DNA of 64,000 bases. Source: Ascidia mentula. Lineage: Eukaryota > Chordata > Ascidiacea > Phlebobranchia > Ascidiidae. The notes beneath the pieces were generated by a model, which searched no databases, was not told the origin of the DNA, and saw nothing but the letters and a program-made list of their open reading frames with translations. The stretch lies in the NCBI GenBank assembly GCA_947561715.1, contig OX387199.1, positions 18,295,001 through 18,359,000 on the forward strand. The letters are read 5' to 3'. The translations under genes and the position numbers were made by a program. This document shows, one piece after another, positions 13,401 through 26,000 of this stretch (the stretch's first letter is position 1; each line of letters opens with the position of its first letter).

Positions 13401-15159
13401 TTACTGTTTGCATACATGTAAAGTTTACAAAAAATCCAAAAAAAGTCGCATCTTCAAAGTCTTGCAGCTAATTTGTTCATTTGTTACCCGGTAAATTTTG
13501 GGCTGCTGTTTACTCATTCTGTTTATGCGGGGTCGGCAACCTTTAATTAGCCGCTGGCCAAACATTGCTAGGACTTAGCGTAACATTTTTCCACTCAATC
13601 TCTTTAACTTTTTATACTGTTGTTAAACCTTGCAAAATTCGGGGAATTTTATTCAAATCTCATTATTTTTCGAGATGGGATAATTTCACTGCAATGTGTA
13701 AAAAGGCTTCAAGACGATCTTGTTTGTCGGGTCTTACAGCTTGTTGACCAATGATGTGAAAAAGGCAACAAAATATACTACTTGCTATAGACCAAGTGTA
13801 TGACTCTTTGTACTCAAAAGTTAATGTATATATTCCGAAATCTACCTTTTGTCCAACGCCACTTGTGCGTGACACAGGTGGAAACTTCACGTTTGCAAAA
13901 TTACAATATCAAATAGCCTGATGTCAACGCATTTATTTTCAAGAATACATGTTTCGCTAAATAAGCATCTTCAGTTCTAAAATGAAACGGAAAATAAAAT
14001 AAATAGCTGAAAAACAAATGCTAAAAACTGGCCGAGCAAGTCTGACATGCAATGTCTGGTGACCTACTTGCGTGGTGTAGCACAGCGGCCGCAAGCATGC
14101 GTTGCGTGTGTAGATAAAAACGTTGTGCGTATCACGTGATCGCAGGTAGTACTTTTTTGTACTCAGTTTCACTAGTACGAGTTCCTCGAGATGTAAAATT
14201 TGTTTTTTTACACCTATAGATTTGTACCGATATCGGTGGAGATGACAAGGGTTCGGTAACACTCCTTTCAACGACCGAAACGGTGACGAGCGGAAAAATT
14301 GTGTTGAAAGATGTTTGTGGGGGTAGTGGTAATGGTGGATGCGAACAGTTGTGTTCAGTGAGTGATGATAATCGAGCAGTGTGTGGGTGTGTGAGAGGAT
14401 TTCAAGTCGACCCCGATGACTCGAAAATGTGCAAAGGTAGTAAAACTGCTTATAGATGTTAACATTGGGTTTTTATGGATGTAATCATTGGGCTTTTATG
14501 GATGTAAACATTGGGTTTTTATGGATGTAAACATTGGGTTTTTATGGATGTAAACATTGGGTTTTTATGGAAGTAAACATTGGGTTTTTATGGATGTAAG
14601 CATTCGGTTTTTATGGATGTAAACATTCGGTTTTTATGGATGTAAACATTCGGTTTTTATGGATGTAAACATTGGGTTTTTATGGATGTAAACACGTTAA
14701 ATATTAAATAATTGTTCCAAACGTACTTTATCGGTAGTCATAGGAAAAACTTGCATTGTTACAGCTTGGATGTAACGCGTAGGTTGCGATGCTAGTGAAC
14801 CTAACAAAGGCATCATACAAATGCACATTTTCCGAAACAGCGGATCATGAGTATTTGCCAACATTAAACAAAAGCGATCTATTTAACATTCAATTAACTT
14901 AATGATATACACAACTGAATAATATACACAATTCAGTGATTTTGTAATCTCTTTGTGCAAAACCATTGTTTTTCTAACAGGTGTTCCTGTCCCAAATCCT
15001 TCAGCTAGGACAGGAAATCCCAGTGTGGAATGGTATTACATCGCCATACCAGTGGTGGCTGTCGTCCTCATTGCAGTAGCCATTCTTGTAGCCAGGAAGG
15101 TGAATGAGGGGAAAGCGAAGTCGTATAAGATGCCAGACCTGGCTGACCTCGATGACTAG
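7409..15159 (+). CDS. EGF/WSC/ZP-domain transmembrane protein, copy 2 (complete)
   Basis: Fifteen coding exons give 826 aa: 7409-7466, 7766-7900, 8078-8254, 8675-8875, 9180-9310, 9555-9693, 10013-10201, 10396-10506, 10842-11016, 11331-11520, 12088-12266, 12757-12978, 13173-13350, 14220-14436 and 14981-15159. The start is the ATG opening MVKLNTIGVTLWLFLFVFR, a signal peptide. Domains: Cys-rich module about 20-123, EGF of calcium-binding type (DIDEC) 124-190, WSC domain 191-280 (REQGCYD...DCYCTD...CGNTAKTFASYY), EGF 281-343, ZP-N from about C431, linker KRKRR ending at 562, ZP-C to about 695, EGF to 767, TM about 786-806, tail with SYKMPDLADLDD. The 5' exons and ZP-N are only distantly similar to copies 1 and 3. 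From about 12890 onward the exons become nearly identical, which suggests conversion. Extracellular matrix role is inferred from domains only. Confidence 0.9.
13951..13974 (-). repeat. hammerhead-like core motif remnant
   Basis: In intron 13 of ZP copy 2 the minus strand reads CUGAAGA, then a short GCU/AGC hairpin, then GAAAC. That is one change from the hammerhead core CUGAUGA...GAAAC. A motif of similar layout sits at 17555-17579. Known: Penelope-like elements and retrozymes carry such motifs. Inference: a decayed relic, with no coding part of an element nearby. Confidence 0.35.
14458..14695 (+). repeat. 22-23 bp minisatellite in the last intron of ZP copy 2
   Basis: About ten to eleven tandem copies of a 22-23 bp unit whose core reads ttgggtttttatggatgtaa, differing by single bases (ttggg/ttcgg, gatg/aagt). 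The array starts about 20 bp after the donor at 14437. It is absent from the corresponding introns of copies 1 and 3, so it arose after the paralogues split or was lost from the others. Confidence 0.92.
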
Positions 15160-15561
15160 TGTTCTGCTTAATGATGAAGGATTTTAGTAGCTGATTAGTA
15201 GCCTACAATGTTGTATTTTCGTGACACAAAACATAAGTGAGCAAGATTGTTTTTTGCATTTTAACGCGCAAGGATCGTGACAATACGTTTTTGCTTGCAT
15301 ACCGTACAGGAACATACAAGTGTATCACAACCTTGAAATGTTTCGTATTTTTTGCATTATAGTTGCTTCTAAATATGTTTTTTTGCCATCTCTATGGGGC
15401 CATAGCAGAGAATTAAAATGCCAAACGTGTCTCTAGGGCTATGGGTAACAGACCCCTGCACTAGATAGTAATAGTAACATTACATTCGGGGGTCTGCTTT
15501 GATATCACAAGTGCTAGCCGATTGATGTTTTCACTTCAAACCTTGTTATCTATGTTCGTGC

Positions 15562-15567
15562 AATAAA
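15562..15567 (+). terminator. candidate polyadenylation signal of ZP copy 2
   Basis: AATAAA lies about 400 bp after the stop of copy 2. A second AATAAA lies close behind, near 15606. ZP copy 3 has a signal in a very similar setting (caataaacgga) closer to its stop. Confidence 0.5.
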
Positions 15568-15879
15568 CGGATTTCCGCTAAAATGTTCCACTTCATGAAC
15601 TCAGAATAAATGCCTTCGATTTCTTACCAGACTTGAATTGAATTGACGCGTTTTATTCTTGTTTTATTCTGGTAAAACGCTGGTATAATTGTATACTTAC
15701 TCCACATGGTGGCGCTACCTTTGCAGCCTATAGTCGCAATGTATTAACAATTGAGGGGATCAAAAGACAATTTGTCATAACCACAAAATCACATTGGGTT
15801 TCTTGTATGCAATCGTTTCCATTATTTCAATGAACTTAAACAAAGCAAACAAGTTCTTTGAAAAACATAACGTGGAGGC

Positions 15880-16035
15880 CAGGGTTTCTCAACGGTGGTC
15901 AATCCCCCCAAGACTAGAGGGCGTTTTTACAGGGGCCACGTTCGGCGTGCGCACCGCATCAAATTTTTTTTTTATGGATTGGATGAACAGGAGTCCACGC
16001 GGCTTGGGCGTTACATAAAAAGTTGAGAACGACTG
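15880..16035. mobile_element. short hAT-type MITE (156 bp)
   Basis: The left end reads cagggtttctcaac and the right end is its imperfect inverse (gttgagaacgactg), matching the CAGnGGTTCTCAAC style of hAT termini. The flanks gtggaggc and gtttaggc agree at 6 of 8 bases, fitting a decayed 8-bp target duplication. It has no transposase, so it is non-autonomous. Confidence 0.6.
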
Positions 16036-17041
16036 GTTTAGGCACATATTATACATCTTGGATTGCCTTCTACCAAGACTAAACAATACGCACACTGCTG
16101 TAGTACAATAACATAGTAGTTTGCCTTTCGTTAAATATTTCACGTACATGGAGTCCAAACGAAATAACAGGGAGTGGAACATTTCAGTGTTAAATCAAGA
16201 ATAATCAAGAATTCAGTATAAATCAGTCAAGAATAAATCAAACTAATAACTGACTGGGCTCGCTTGCAAACGAGACGACCCGATTTGTTAATCGCCAGAT
16301 TGGCGTCTCGCTCATTGTTTGTTACGTACGCATTTCCTGTTGCGCGCTGATCAGAAATAACCACTGCAGCAATGCAAAAATTGCATCAAACGTTACGTGT
16401 ACACAAGGCAACCAAACAACTACAAATAACTAACCAAGAGGATTGTATTTTTGTGTGTGACTTAAGGGAGTAAGATATGTGATAAACTAAAACGTATTCT
16501 GTTCCAAGGCCCTGAATCGTCCAAAACCTAAATGACACGTGACCATAAACATATAAATATCCCCATGGTTCAAAATAATAAGATTTCAAAAAAATCATTA
16601 AATGAAGGAAAAAGATGATAACATTTCACGAAAAATAAATCACTGTATACCGGGAATTCAAAAAGAGATTTCAAGGTATTTTTATTATATAATGTAATCA
16701 ACACTTTAAAATAGTGTGTCAACCTGTGTTTGTTATCGCGCTGCTGGTATTGTTTTGCAATATAATAGAACCGCAGGGACTGGAGGTTTGATGTCTTCGA
16801 GATATTCAATTGGGGCATCCGGCCCACTGCGCAAAGCAGGAAACGTAACGATACAATAGCGCTGTCTGAATCACACAACGCGGACGCGCGCGGTGTTCTA
16901 TTATGTTAGATACACGAGTCAGTTTGTAGTGTTTGAGGTCTCAACGAAGCGTGCCTTGTTGTTTTAATATTGCGAAGATTGGACATCCATATTCGACGAA
17001 GAAAAGTTTATTGGTTTTCGAGCCGTCAACTGACCGAAATA

Positions 17042-20000
17042 ATGAAGAAATCGCTGTGCTTGCTAACGGCAATTTGTGCGCTTTTACTAAAAGGTATGAT
17101 CTATGTATGAAGTTTGCTGAAAACAAAGAAAAGATTCGTTCTTCCATATTGAGATAGACAGATTTTGTGGCACAGAGTGATTAAAACACGCAGTTAAAAC
17201 GGAGATTTGACGTGAATTTCAGCCCAGCTGGTATCCTGTTTTGACAAATAAATAACACGTTGTGTCACAAGCAAGTTACCAGTGAACAAATGCATATTTT
17301 TGGCAACTTTTCCGCGTTTTCTTTTCAACTCCGTGTAAACGCTTGCAACCTTACTACGTAGTTATCAACATAAAATCAGTTTTTAACATGTCAGTGAAAA
17401 TAAAAGTAAAATCTACAACGAATAAATTGTGATCAATGAATAAAAATGGATCAATTAGAAAACCGAAGGCTCACCGTATCGATATATTTTTTTTTTTTAA
17501 TTTCACAAAGCGATCTGTGGACAGCTCAGATGGATTTTTAAATGAGAAAAATATATTTCGGCTAAAAAGGCATCATCAGTTTCTCCAACTTATGGAATAA
17601 ATTGTATACATTACTAATATAACCAGAGGCTAAGAAGTTAGTTTTCAATAACATTAGTCGGAGGTATAGAAACTGTGCGTCGCGGCGCTAAACGGTGTGC
17701 GTCATTTAGAGTTTCCAAGGGCGTCGCGCAACAGTTTAAACAAAAAAAATGCAGGTTTTTGTGAAAATTGGAGGCAAATGACAAATTAAATCAACCTTCT
17801 GCGATTGAAAACTGCAAGCATTAAATCTAATCGCCCTGGCAGATTTATGAATGATTCGTTGAGTTAAATCTCTTGGAAGTGTGTCTCGCGCAGAAAAGTT
17901 TGAGGACGACTAACGCAAGTTAACGGCTATTATTCGTTTGTCTTCAGATGTGGAGTGCCAGACGCTCCCTGTAACACATGGTTGCAGTGACCAATTGCTG
18001 ATAGCGGATTACGCAACATGCATGGAGAGCTTGCGAACCACTCCTGCTCCAGCCCCATTTACTTTTGCGTGTAAGAATCGTAATGATTACATAGAATTAT
18101 TCATTTTTTTGGATTTTATAAGGCGTTTCCGTATCATTCAGTCTCAGACGGTTGCGTTAGTAACCTTCTGAATGAATGCTTCTATGATTCCACGAACGAC
18201 GTCTACGACTGCACATACAACGCGGTAAACTACGAGATTGCCTGCGCTTGTCCGAGCCCAGGATGGACAGAGGGAAGAATGGACGCCACCTACCTCCCTG
18301 GAAGAACTTGCAACGGTAAAAACAAACTTACTCATTTTTTCAGCTGCATAATTTTACTGCATAATTTTACCACACAGCCAATTCGAAAGTCGATCTAACT
18401 GTATGTAATTTCCTGCGAATACTCGATCACCGCCGTTTATTATGCGTTTGTAATATTTACTGGTGCTATCACAGGTAAAGCTACAGTTGCTAACTAGTTC
18501 GCTGTAGACGATACCGAAGCGCAGGCCTTTTCAGAAAAAATAAGGCATAAATTTAACTTACTGTATTGTTACGACGTTTCGTGTGCAATTCAGCGAGACT
18601 TCCGGGCACTGTAACAAAACACAATTTCTTGCCAGAAGAACAGTATATTTTAAGTTGAAAAACAAGGTTTGCCCGCGCTGCCAAAGATGGCCACATTAAA
18701 GATTTGGGATTTTTTGCTGATCATAGTTAACTGTGAGCTTTTCTTTGAGCTTTTTAGTTACCGATTATAAGCATCCGGCTTAAATGACTGCATGCACTCA
18801 CAACTAAAAGTACGAAAAATTCAAAATCCATGTGTGTCTGGCATATCTGTAGCAAAAACATATACGTAAATTTATGTATGCAAAATACTACAACGTTAAT
18901 AAACTATCCAAGTTAAAAATGACATGGATACCGATACAACGTTACAGATTATCGAGTCAGGCTCCCACATGATTTCCATACGGAGAATTACGCTCTGCCG
19001 TACGAGCTTTTCTCACAAGATAATCACAATTTTGTATTCAGATGTGAACGAGTGCACCCTCATGACAGACGCTTGTGATCCGTTCCGATCGACCTGTTCC
19101 AATAACCAAGGCAGCTACACGTGCACGTGTACATCGGGTTACACTTCTACCACTGATTTCTCCTGCGAATTGCCGAGCGGCTCGAGCTCCTGCAACGTCA
19201 ACGCATCACCCGTATGCCACATCCATGCCACATGCGCAAGCATAACACGTAAGTACGAATGTAATATAGTGGGTTATTCAGGAAGTCAAGCTTGTTAAGA
19301 TTTAGATTAAGTTCAATGGTCGCACTTCACGACAATATATAAGAAAGAGCATTGATATTGAGACATCGACTACCGATTCAAAAGTCATCTGTTTTATATA
19401 ATTTTGGATTATCAACTACCCTGCGAAAATATATTCAAGAACTATTGTATCAGCCCAGCTATTAATAACAAGAGTAGTTTTGTGTAGAACGAATAAATTC
19501 TGTTGGTACCGTTTTGATGAAGATTGGACAAATAAACTTTTGTATGCTTGCATAAATTCATAATTCATTAAACTTGCTAAGCCGGAATCTACACCACTCT
19601 TTTTCCGCTCTTGTTGAAATGCTGTTGAAAATGTCGAAATTTCTTTGGACAAAGCGGATTTTCTTGAAAGCGCAAACAAGCTTTACTTTAAGTCTTCCTT
19701 ATTTTCAGGTGAGCAGGGTTGCTACTCACTTCCAGCTGCATTAGACGGAGCCACGCCCGACGAGTCACCCGCAACTGCATATGAATGCCTCGAGAGATGT
19801 CATGACTTTGGATACACATACGCAGTGTTAACGGTAAGTCTTTAAAATCAACAGCTTAGTCTGGCACATGGAAATATTATGCCAAGAAACAACATAGGAC
19901 GAACCGTTTACAAAAATCTGGAAATTAAATGGTCCAATTTGTAACAAACAAACTTAGTGTGTTGTTAGTCACAGAGCCATTGCATGAAATCAAATATCCA

Positions 20001-23000
20001 AACTATAATTTACGCAATAATTCTTATTTTTATTGCTTGCGTTTACTCTAAACGTAATATGCAACCATATCATTCACACTGATGTTGTTTTCACAATATT
20101 TTGCCAGTCTGAACGTGAGACATTTTTAAAAGTTTGTCAAACGTTGCAAAACAGCATTGCAATCTTGAATGACCGTGAAATGGCAAAACTCCTGCTAACT
20201 TTAATAAGCACCATAGCTATGCTGTGTCTGTCTCAAAAACTACACACTGTATGCATGTTATTATATTACCATCTTTAAAGACACGTATGTGCAAGAAACA
20301 AGATGTTTGACTCACAACTTATCATTTTTAGGTATAGGGTACCAACTTTAAGAAGTCGTTTGACACAATTCTGTTTTCCCGAATTATTGCAGTACCAGAA
20401 ATCAATACATTTATATTGGTCGGTGTATATGGTATAGCTGACAACACAGTGATGTTTCATGCGATGGCATAATTTGCATGATCGCCCTACTGCACTGGTC
20501 CTTACTTGGCGATCACAGCCCCGTATACGTGTAGGTTGTCTGGCAAAGTGTTGCGCACCCTCACCAGTGTACCTTTGCCATAATATAACCCGTGAAACCA
20601 CTGAGCTCCTGTAGCTCGGTTGGTAGAGCGTTGGGCCTGGTTAGCCCGAGGTCGTGAGTTTAGGCCTCACCGGGAGCTTGATTTATCAGATCTTGCTCCG
20701 ACTTGTCGGGATAAAGTGTTTGATCCAGCTGGGCTGCGATGCCTGTAAACCTAATGGTATATAGCTGGCTCATTTATTCCAAAACATACATTTTTTAAAC
20801 TTTGCGCTTTGAGTCAACTTTCTCTTTAAATTCTAGGGTGGAAACCAATGTTACTGCACGGACGACGCTCCGGGCAGCTCGGTAACATCAACTCTCTGTG
20901 ATCAGTCGTGCGGGCCGACCGACAACGAAAAGTGCGGAGACTCAACACGCGCATACGCCAACTATTACATCACTGGTTCGTGAACTTTCTTATATTTTTA
21001 GTGGAACTTTTCTTACCACAACGGGAAATGAACCCGAATCCCGTTGAGGTTACGCATGCAAGAGTTGTACCGGCGAAAAAAATGATTGCAGAAGTTGTAT
21101 TGAAAGCATACCTGGTAATATACCATAGTGGTAAAAACTAGTGATGCACCGAAACAGCAATTTTTTTATTCGGCCGAAACCGAATATTCGCCAATAGTTG
21201 CCGAATAAATTCGGCCGAATAAACCGAAACTAATTTTGGTATTCATCTCTTTAAAATCGCAATAAATTTAAACAAAACATGTGCTGGAATGGATCTGATC
21301 CTATATCATACAGCCTTTAATTGGCACTTAAAGAATGCTGTACCAACTTCTTAAAGTTGATTTCGATGACAATTAACAACTAAAACACATTAGTACAGTT
21401 TGAACAATGATTCTAATCTTTGCGTATCAGCGTTGCATGTAGTACAAATGTTTCGGTTTCGGCCGAATTTTGCAAAACTATTCGGCCGGAAACGAATAAT
21501 TATGAAAACCTTGGTTTCGGCCGAATAAATTTGGCAAACCGAACTTTCGGTGCATCCCTAGTAAAAACACATTCTCACTTTACTGTTTCGCATAATTGTC
21601 AGTGCTCTTTTGCGCCTCTAGCGTATACCTTTCAGTGTTGTGTTCACAAACACATTAGCGCAGAATATGGCAACTGGCTACTTATTCCTAGTCACAACGT
21701 ACATAAATGTGACGAAGGTATACGCTAGAGGCGCAATATGGCAACTGGCTACGCTAGAGGCGCAATATGGCAACTGGCTACTTATTCCTAGTCACAACGT
21801 ACTTAATTGTAAATACTATTCACCTTAGGATAAATAGAAGTCTTTGGTGAAGTATCAGGATCACCAAAATCTGATTTGTTGGCGAATGTTTGACAATTTA
21901 CGTGAGGAAAAAACCTAATGTCATTTTTGGTTATGATCGTGTTTGTGATTTGGTTTCTGACATATACTTTGTTTTATATAACTTGTCACGTTAAGATATT
22001 TGTATTAGGTTTTTTTGCATCTGTAAGAGTGTATCGTTTCATAAAAGGCTGCGCACAAATTGTAAGAGGACATTGATGCAATCGCTGAAAATTACGCGCA
22101 GAATACCTCATTTTGAGAGAGGTGGTTTGACTAATTCTATTCTGTACTCAGGTCCCGATCATACATGTACCTGCAATGCCGGTTACGTAGGCGACGGAGA
22201 GACTTGCTCGGAAACGAACGAATGCACCACTGCCACAATACCCAACAACGCACAATGCACTGACCTTGTGAACGACTTTCTTATACTTTGCAATTCCGGC
22301 TTTATTTTCAACGGAATGGGTGAATGTATCGCGGTAAACGGTAAGATTGTGCACAGAAGTGTTTCTTAAACATTGTTTGCAAACAAACAAGACATTTCAC
22401 CCTATTGTGACGTGACTCTCCGCCATTCTTAACATGTCGACCTGAAACCTTTTATAACGACTGTAACGGCTGGTATGATGAACAAGCAGTTTTAAAGGGA
22501 CAAATATATGAAGCAAAAATGAAAGATTGTTTTTTCCGTTTGTCTTTATGGCCAACAACGACTTAGAAACAGATGTTTTTAACAACGCCTACAAATAATT
22601 CTAAGCTAGCAAAAGTATTTCTTTTGCACAAAAAAGTGTTCGATGAGAAATTGTCTGATATATTACACAATCATGCGGAATTAGCGTAACTCCAACAAAG
22701 TTACTGAAAGTTAAACTAATCAAGATGCATTTTTACTGTAAACAAATTGCGTAATATACCACTCCATAAAAATATGTAAAAAAATATTACCGACGAGCAG
22801 GTTCTAGTGAAAAAACCTGTCACAGCCGTTTCTCAAAAATGTCGATAATTAAGGTATACCACGTGAATAAAACTCAAACTTAATTATCACCGCCGTTTTA
22901 AATCATGTGGCACGATTACGTGTCGGTGATAAGCACGAAAAACAAACAAACACTTTGTTTAGTGTTTTAGACCGCGTTAACCCACAATACAGCTAAACAA

Positions 23001-26000
23001 TGGAAAGTCGAAGTCATCTATTAAAATTTACTTGCACACAAAAAGTGGTTGACTGATCAATGCCAGTGAGCACAATAACGAGCTCAAAACGATAGCTAAG
23101 CTCGGCCACTAAGGGCCTGTAAACGCAGTGGGACGACTCCTGGCTTGTCATGCAATAAAATGAAAGAGATTGATGTGGCCACTACATCTGTGCAGTTGGG
23201 TACTTGCTAAAACTGTCTGCAATATACTTTCATGTAGAACTGGATTGCAGTTCAATCGATAACCCAGAAACAGACAACACTTTAAACAGACTTGAACAAT
23301 GGGCGTCAGATTGCTCGAGAGTTCGCTTCTTAAACTGTGATGGATCAGGTAAGTGAAATATTGAGTATATAACTATATATATATAAATATATAACTTTTA
23401 TACCTTTCCAGTATGTTGATTTTTGATTCAAGTTTTTCAGCATCAGTACGCAATAAATTTAATGGTTAATTAGAGCGTAACAGTTTCTTGAAAGTAAAAC
23501 TAAATACCTTATTAATTCAACCGCAATATTGCATGCTGCACCTTAAAAAATATAGAGAAGGATTCCTAACGAAAACCACTCGATTTGGTTTAAAATTGTT
23601 TATTTTGAGGGTGTCGCAAGTGAGATTATAAGTTGTTCAGTTTTTCTTTCACAAGAAGAAAATTCTGGTCTAATCACATCAATACCTCCACTTGCATAGG
23701 AACTGCAGAGGAAGTTGAGACCGGAACAACTGCAGGATCGAGTGCTTGCATGTCCGGAAGCCTCGTGAGCACTTACGACAGCGACTCTTTCACATTCAGC
23801 GAATTTAACACTAACACGAGCTGGGCTCTGTTGACTCCAGTTGTTACTTGTGGTGCAACTACGTTCTCCGTGGTGTAAGTAAGGTTGTGTCTGTCTGGAA
23901 TTCTAAAAGCTGCGGCTGTTTATGCGCCCGTGACGTAAGTGGTCATTACTCCACTTTTTACTTTCCACATGTTTAAGCGGACCAAAAAAATTCATTGGAA
24001 AAAAAAAAAATATTTTTTCCAGGTGATTTTTGTGTTTAATCCGCCCAGATAAGTACGTTGCTTTTCGTTTTCCAGGGGAGGGGGTGTTATGAGTGTAGAT
24101 AGTGTGAAAACTGTTTTATTCCTTCCATATTTCACCAGGTTGGATAGGTCTGTCCTAAACGCTGCAGAATTTTCCTTGGCTGATATGGCTCTGGGGGATT
24201 ACCCTAGTGGTATGGATCCCGCAAACTACCCATCCGAGTGCAGAGGACGACGTTACGCGGATCCCGCCGGACTCCGTTACATTTTCGAGCACGATTTCTC
24301 TAATAAGTGTGGAGTGACGCGAACTGTGGTGGGTGTATTTTTTCTGTTGTATAGAAGCAAAGAGTCACAAAATAATCATTGAGGTGCAGATAGTAGTGTA
24401 TATTATTTCGACCTACAAGGTCTCGTCAGTGCAGCTGGTGAATGTGGCAATGAACTAGATTTACTTTGTTGCACTATTCAGCTAAATTCGATCGTTTGAG
24501 TACCGAGCTTGGCACAAAACCACAGAGACAAACCACGTATTTTGGCCAAACAACTGCTTGTTTTTTTTCTGTTGGCATTAGCAAATATGTTTGGCACGTT
24601 ATTGCATAACTCAACGGAAAAATAATTGGATTCGTGTTAATAATCCTAAAAACAAGGTGTCGTTGTGAGTCCAGAATTTACAAGCAAAAAATGATTTTAC
24701 TTTATTTGAAATAATTGCAAAGATCCAAACACCAAAAAAATGCAATAGCCTAAAATGTGTTTTTCATTTGAATTTTTTTACATTGTAAAAGTTTTGTAAA
24801 GAGCCCAAGTGGTACTGTTCCTTATTTGCACATTAATCTCAACTTCGTGACTCTTTTTGGATGCAGTCAAGTTCCTCGGAAGAAATCATTACCTTTCTCC
24901 TCACTGGGATATCTGACGCCCAAAACACAATAGTGACACGACGAGCTCTTCTCAGATACGAGATGGTTTGTACTTACGCCAAAACACAGACGATTAACAG
25001 TGGAAGCACCTTCCACGTCTACACACCGAGTAGAAGAAGAAGGTGCAGACAACAATTTCACTACCCTGTACAACTTAAATTACTTTTACCCGCTCAGTAA
25101 TTCTCTTTTGTGTAAACAACATGCACATAGAACCCGAAGTTTTAGCAAGTGTCTACATACAATGAATACAAGGTCGTGCATTTCCTTGAAGGTCAATTAC
25201 TCACCACAAACACATTTTTTTGGTGGGAGACTAATGATGCAGCAAATAAAGACACGCAAAGCAATTAACAAAATTAATAGACATTTTCGTAAAAGTGGTC
25301 AGCAAACCTTCCCTAGTGTGCTTTGAGTAACAGATTTTGCGTCTCCATTACATCTGGAACTGAATGGAATATCTGAATATTCGCAGAGACCTGCTTTCCA
25401 CCGATAACCAACTCACACTTCAAGCAAAAAGTGACGCAACGTTTTCGTCGGCATTGGACATCAGCTCTCCTCTGACAAAAGGAGACATTGCCTACCTCGA
25501 AGTGGATTTACCTTCGTTGGAGGACAACTACGCCCTCCAGTGGCTGCAGTGTTGGCAGAGCGACTCCGCGGATCCCAAATTGGGAAAGAAGCGAGTTATT
25601 TTGGAAAACGGGTAAGCGGGGGAGGTTCGATTGAATTAAAATAATTAGGTTTAAAATATATTACACTCAAACTTGCTTTGGTTCTACGACGCTGCCAGTG
25701 AAGGACCAAAGTTTTCTTTTCACAGTGCTTTTGCTGCACGGTTACACTTGCATAGATACGAAAAATTTTGAAATGCCAAAGCGTTTCGAGCACAACTGTG
25801 TTCACGATTCGAACACAGCACAGATGATGAAAGTTGTGTTCGAAACGTCTCCTCAATGAAAAGCTTTGGCATTTATATTTAGGTTGCACTTGCTTAGGTG
25901 GTTAATAATCTGAATATAAATGCCAAAGCTATTTTGCTTCTTAACGAGCATACGTTTCGAACAAAGCATTAAAGATGAACGCAGTTGTGTTCGAAACGTC

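Larger units (their letters stand above)
15160..17041. other. spacer between ZP copies 2 and 3
   Basis: This holds the 3' UTR of copy 2, a small hAT-type element at 15880-16035, and the upstream region of copy 3. I see no coding sequence beyond chance frames. Confidence 0.6.

Noticed and set aside
20605..20677. Functional tRNA-Thr(GGT) gene
   Set aside because: The segment lies in a dispersed repeat with a second damaged copy at 56317. The anticodon is unusual for eukaryotic Thr tRNA genes and the B box is degraded.
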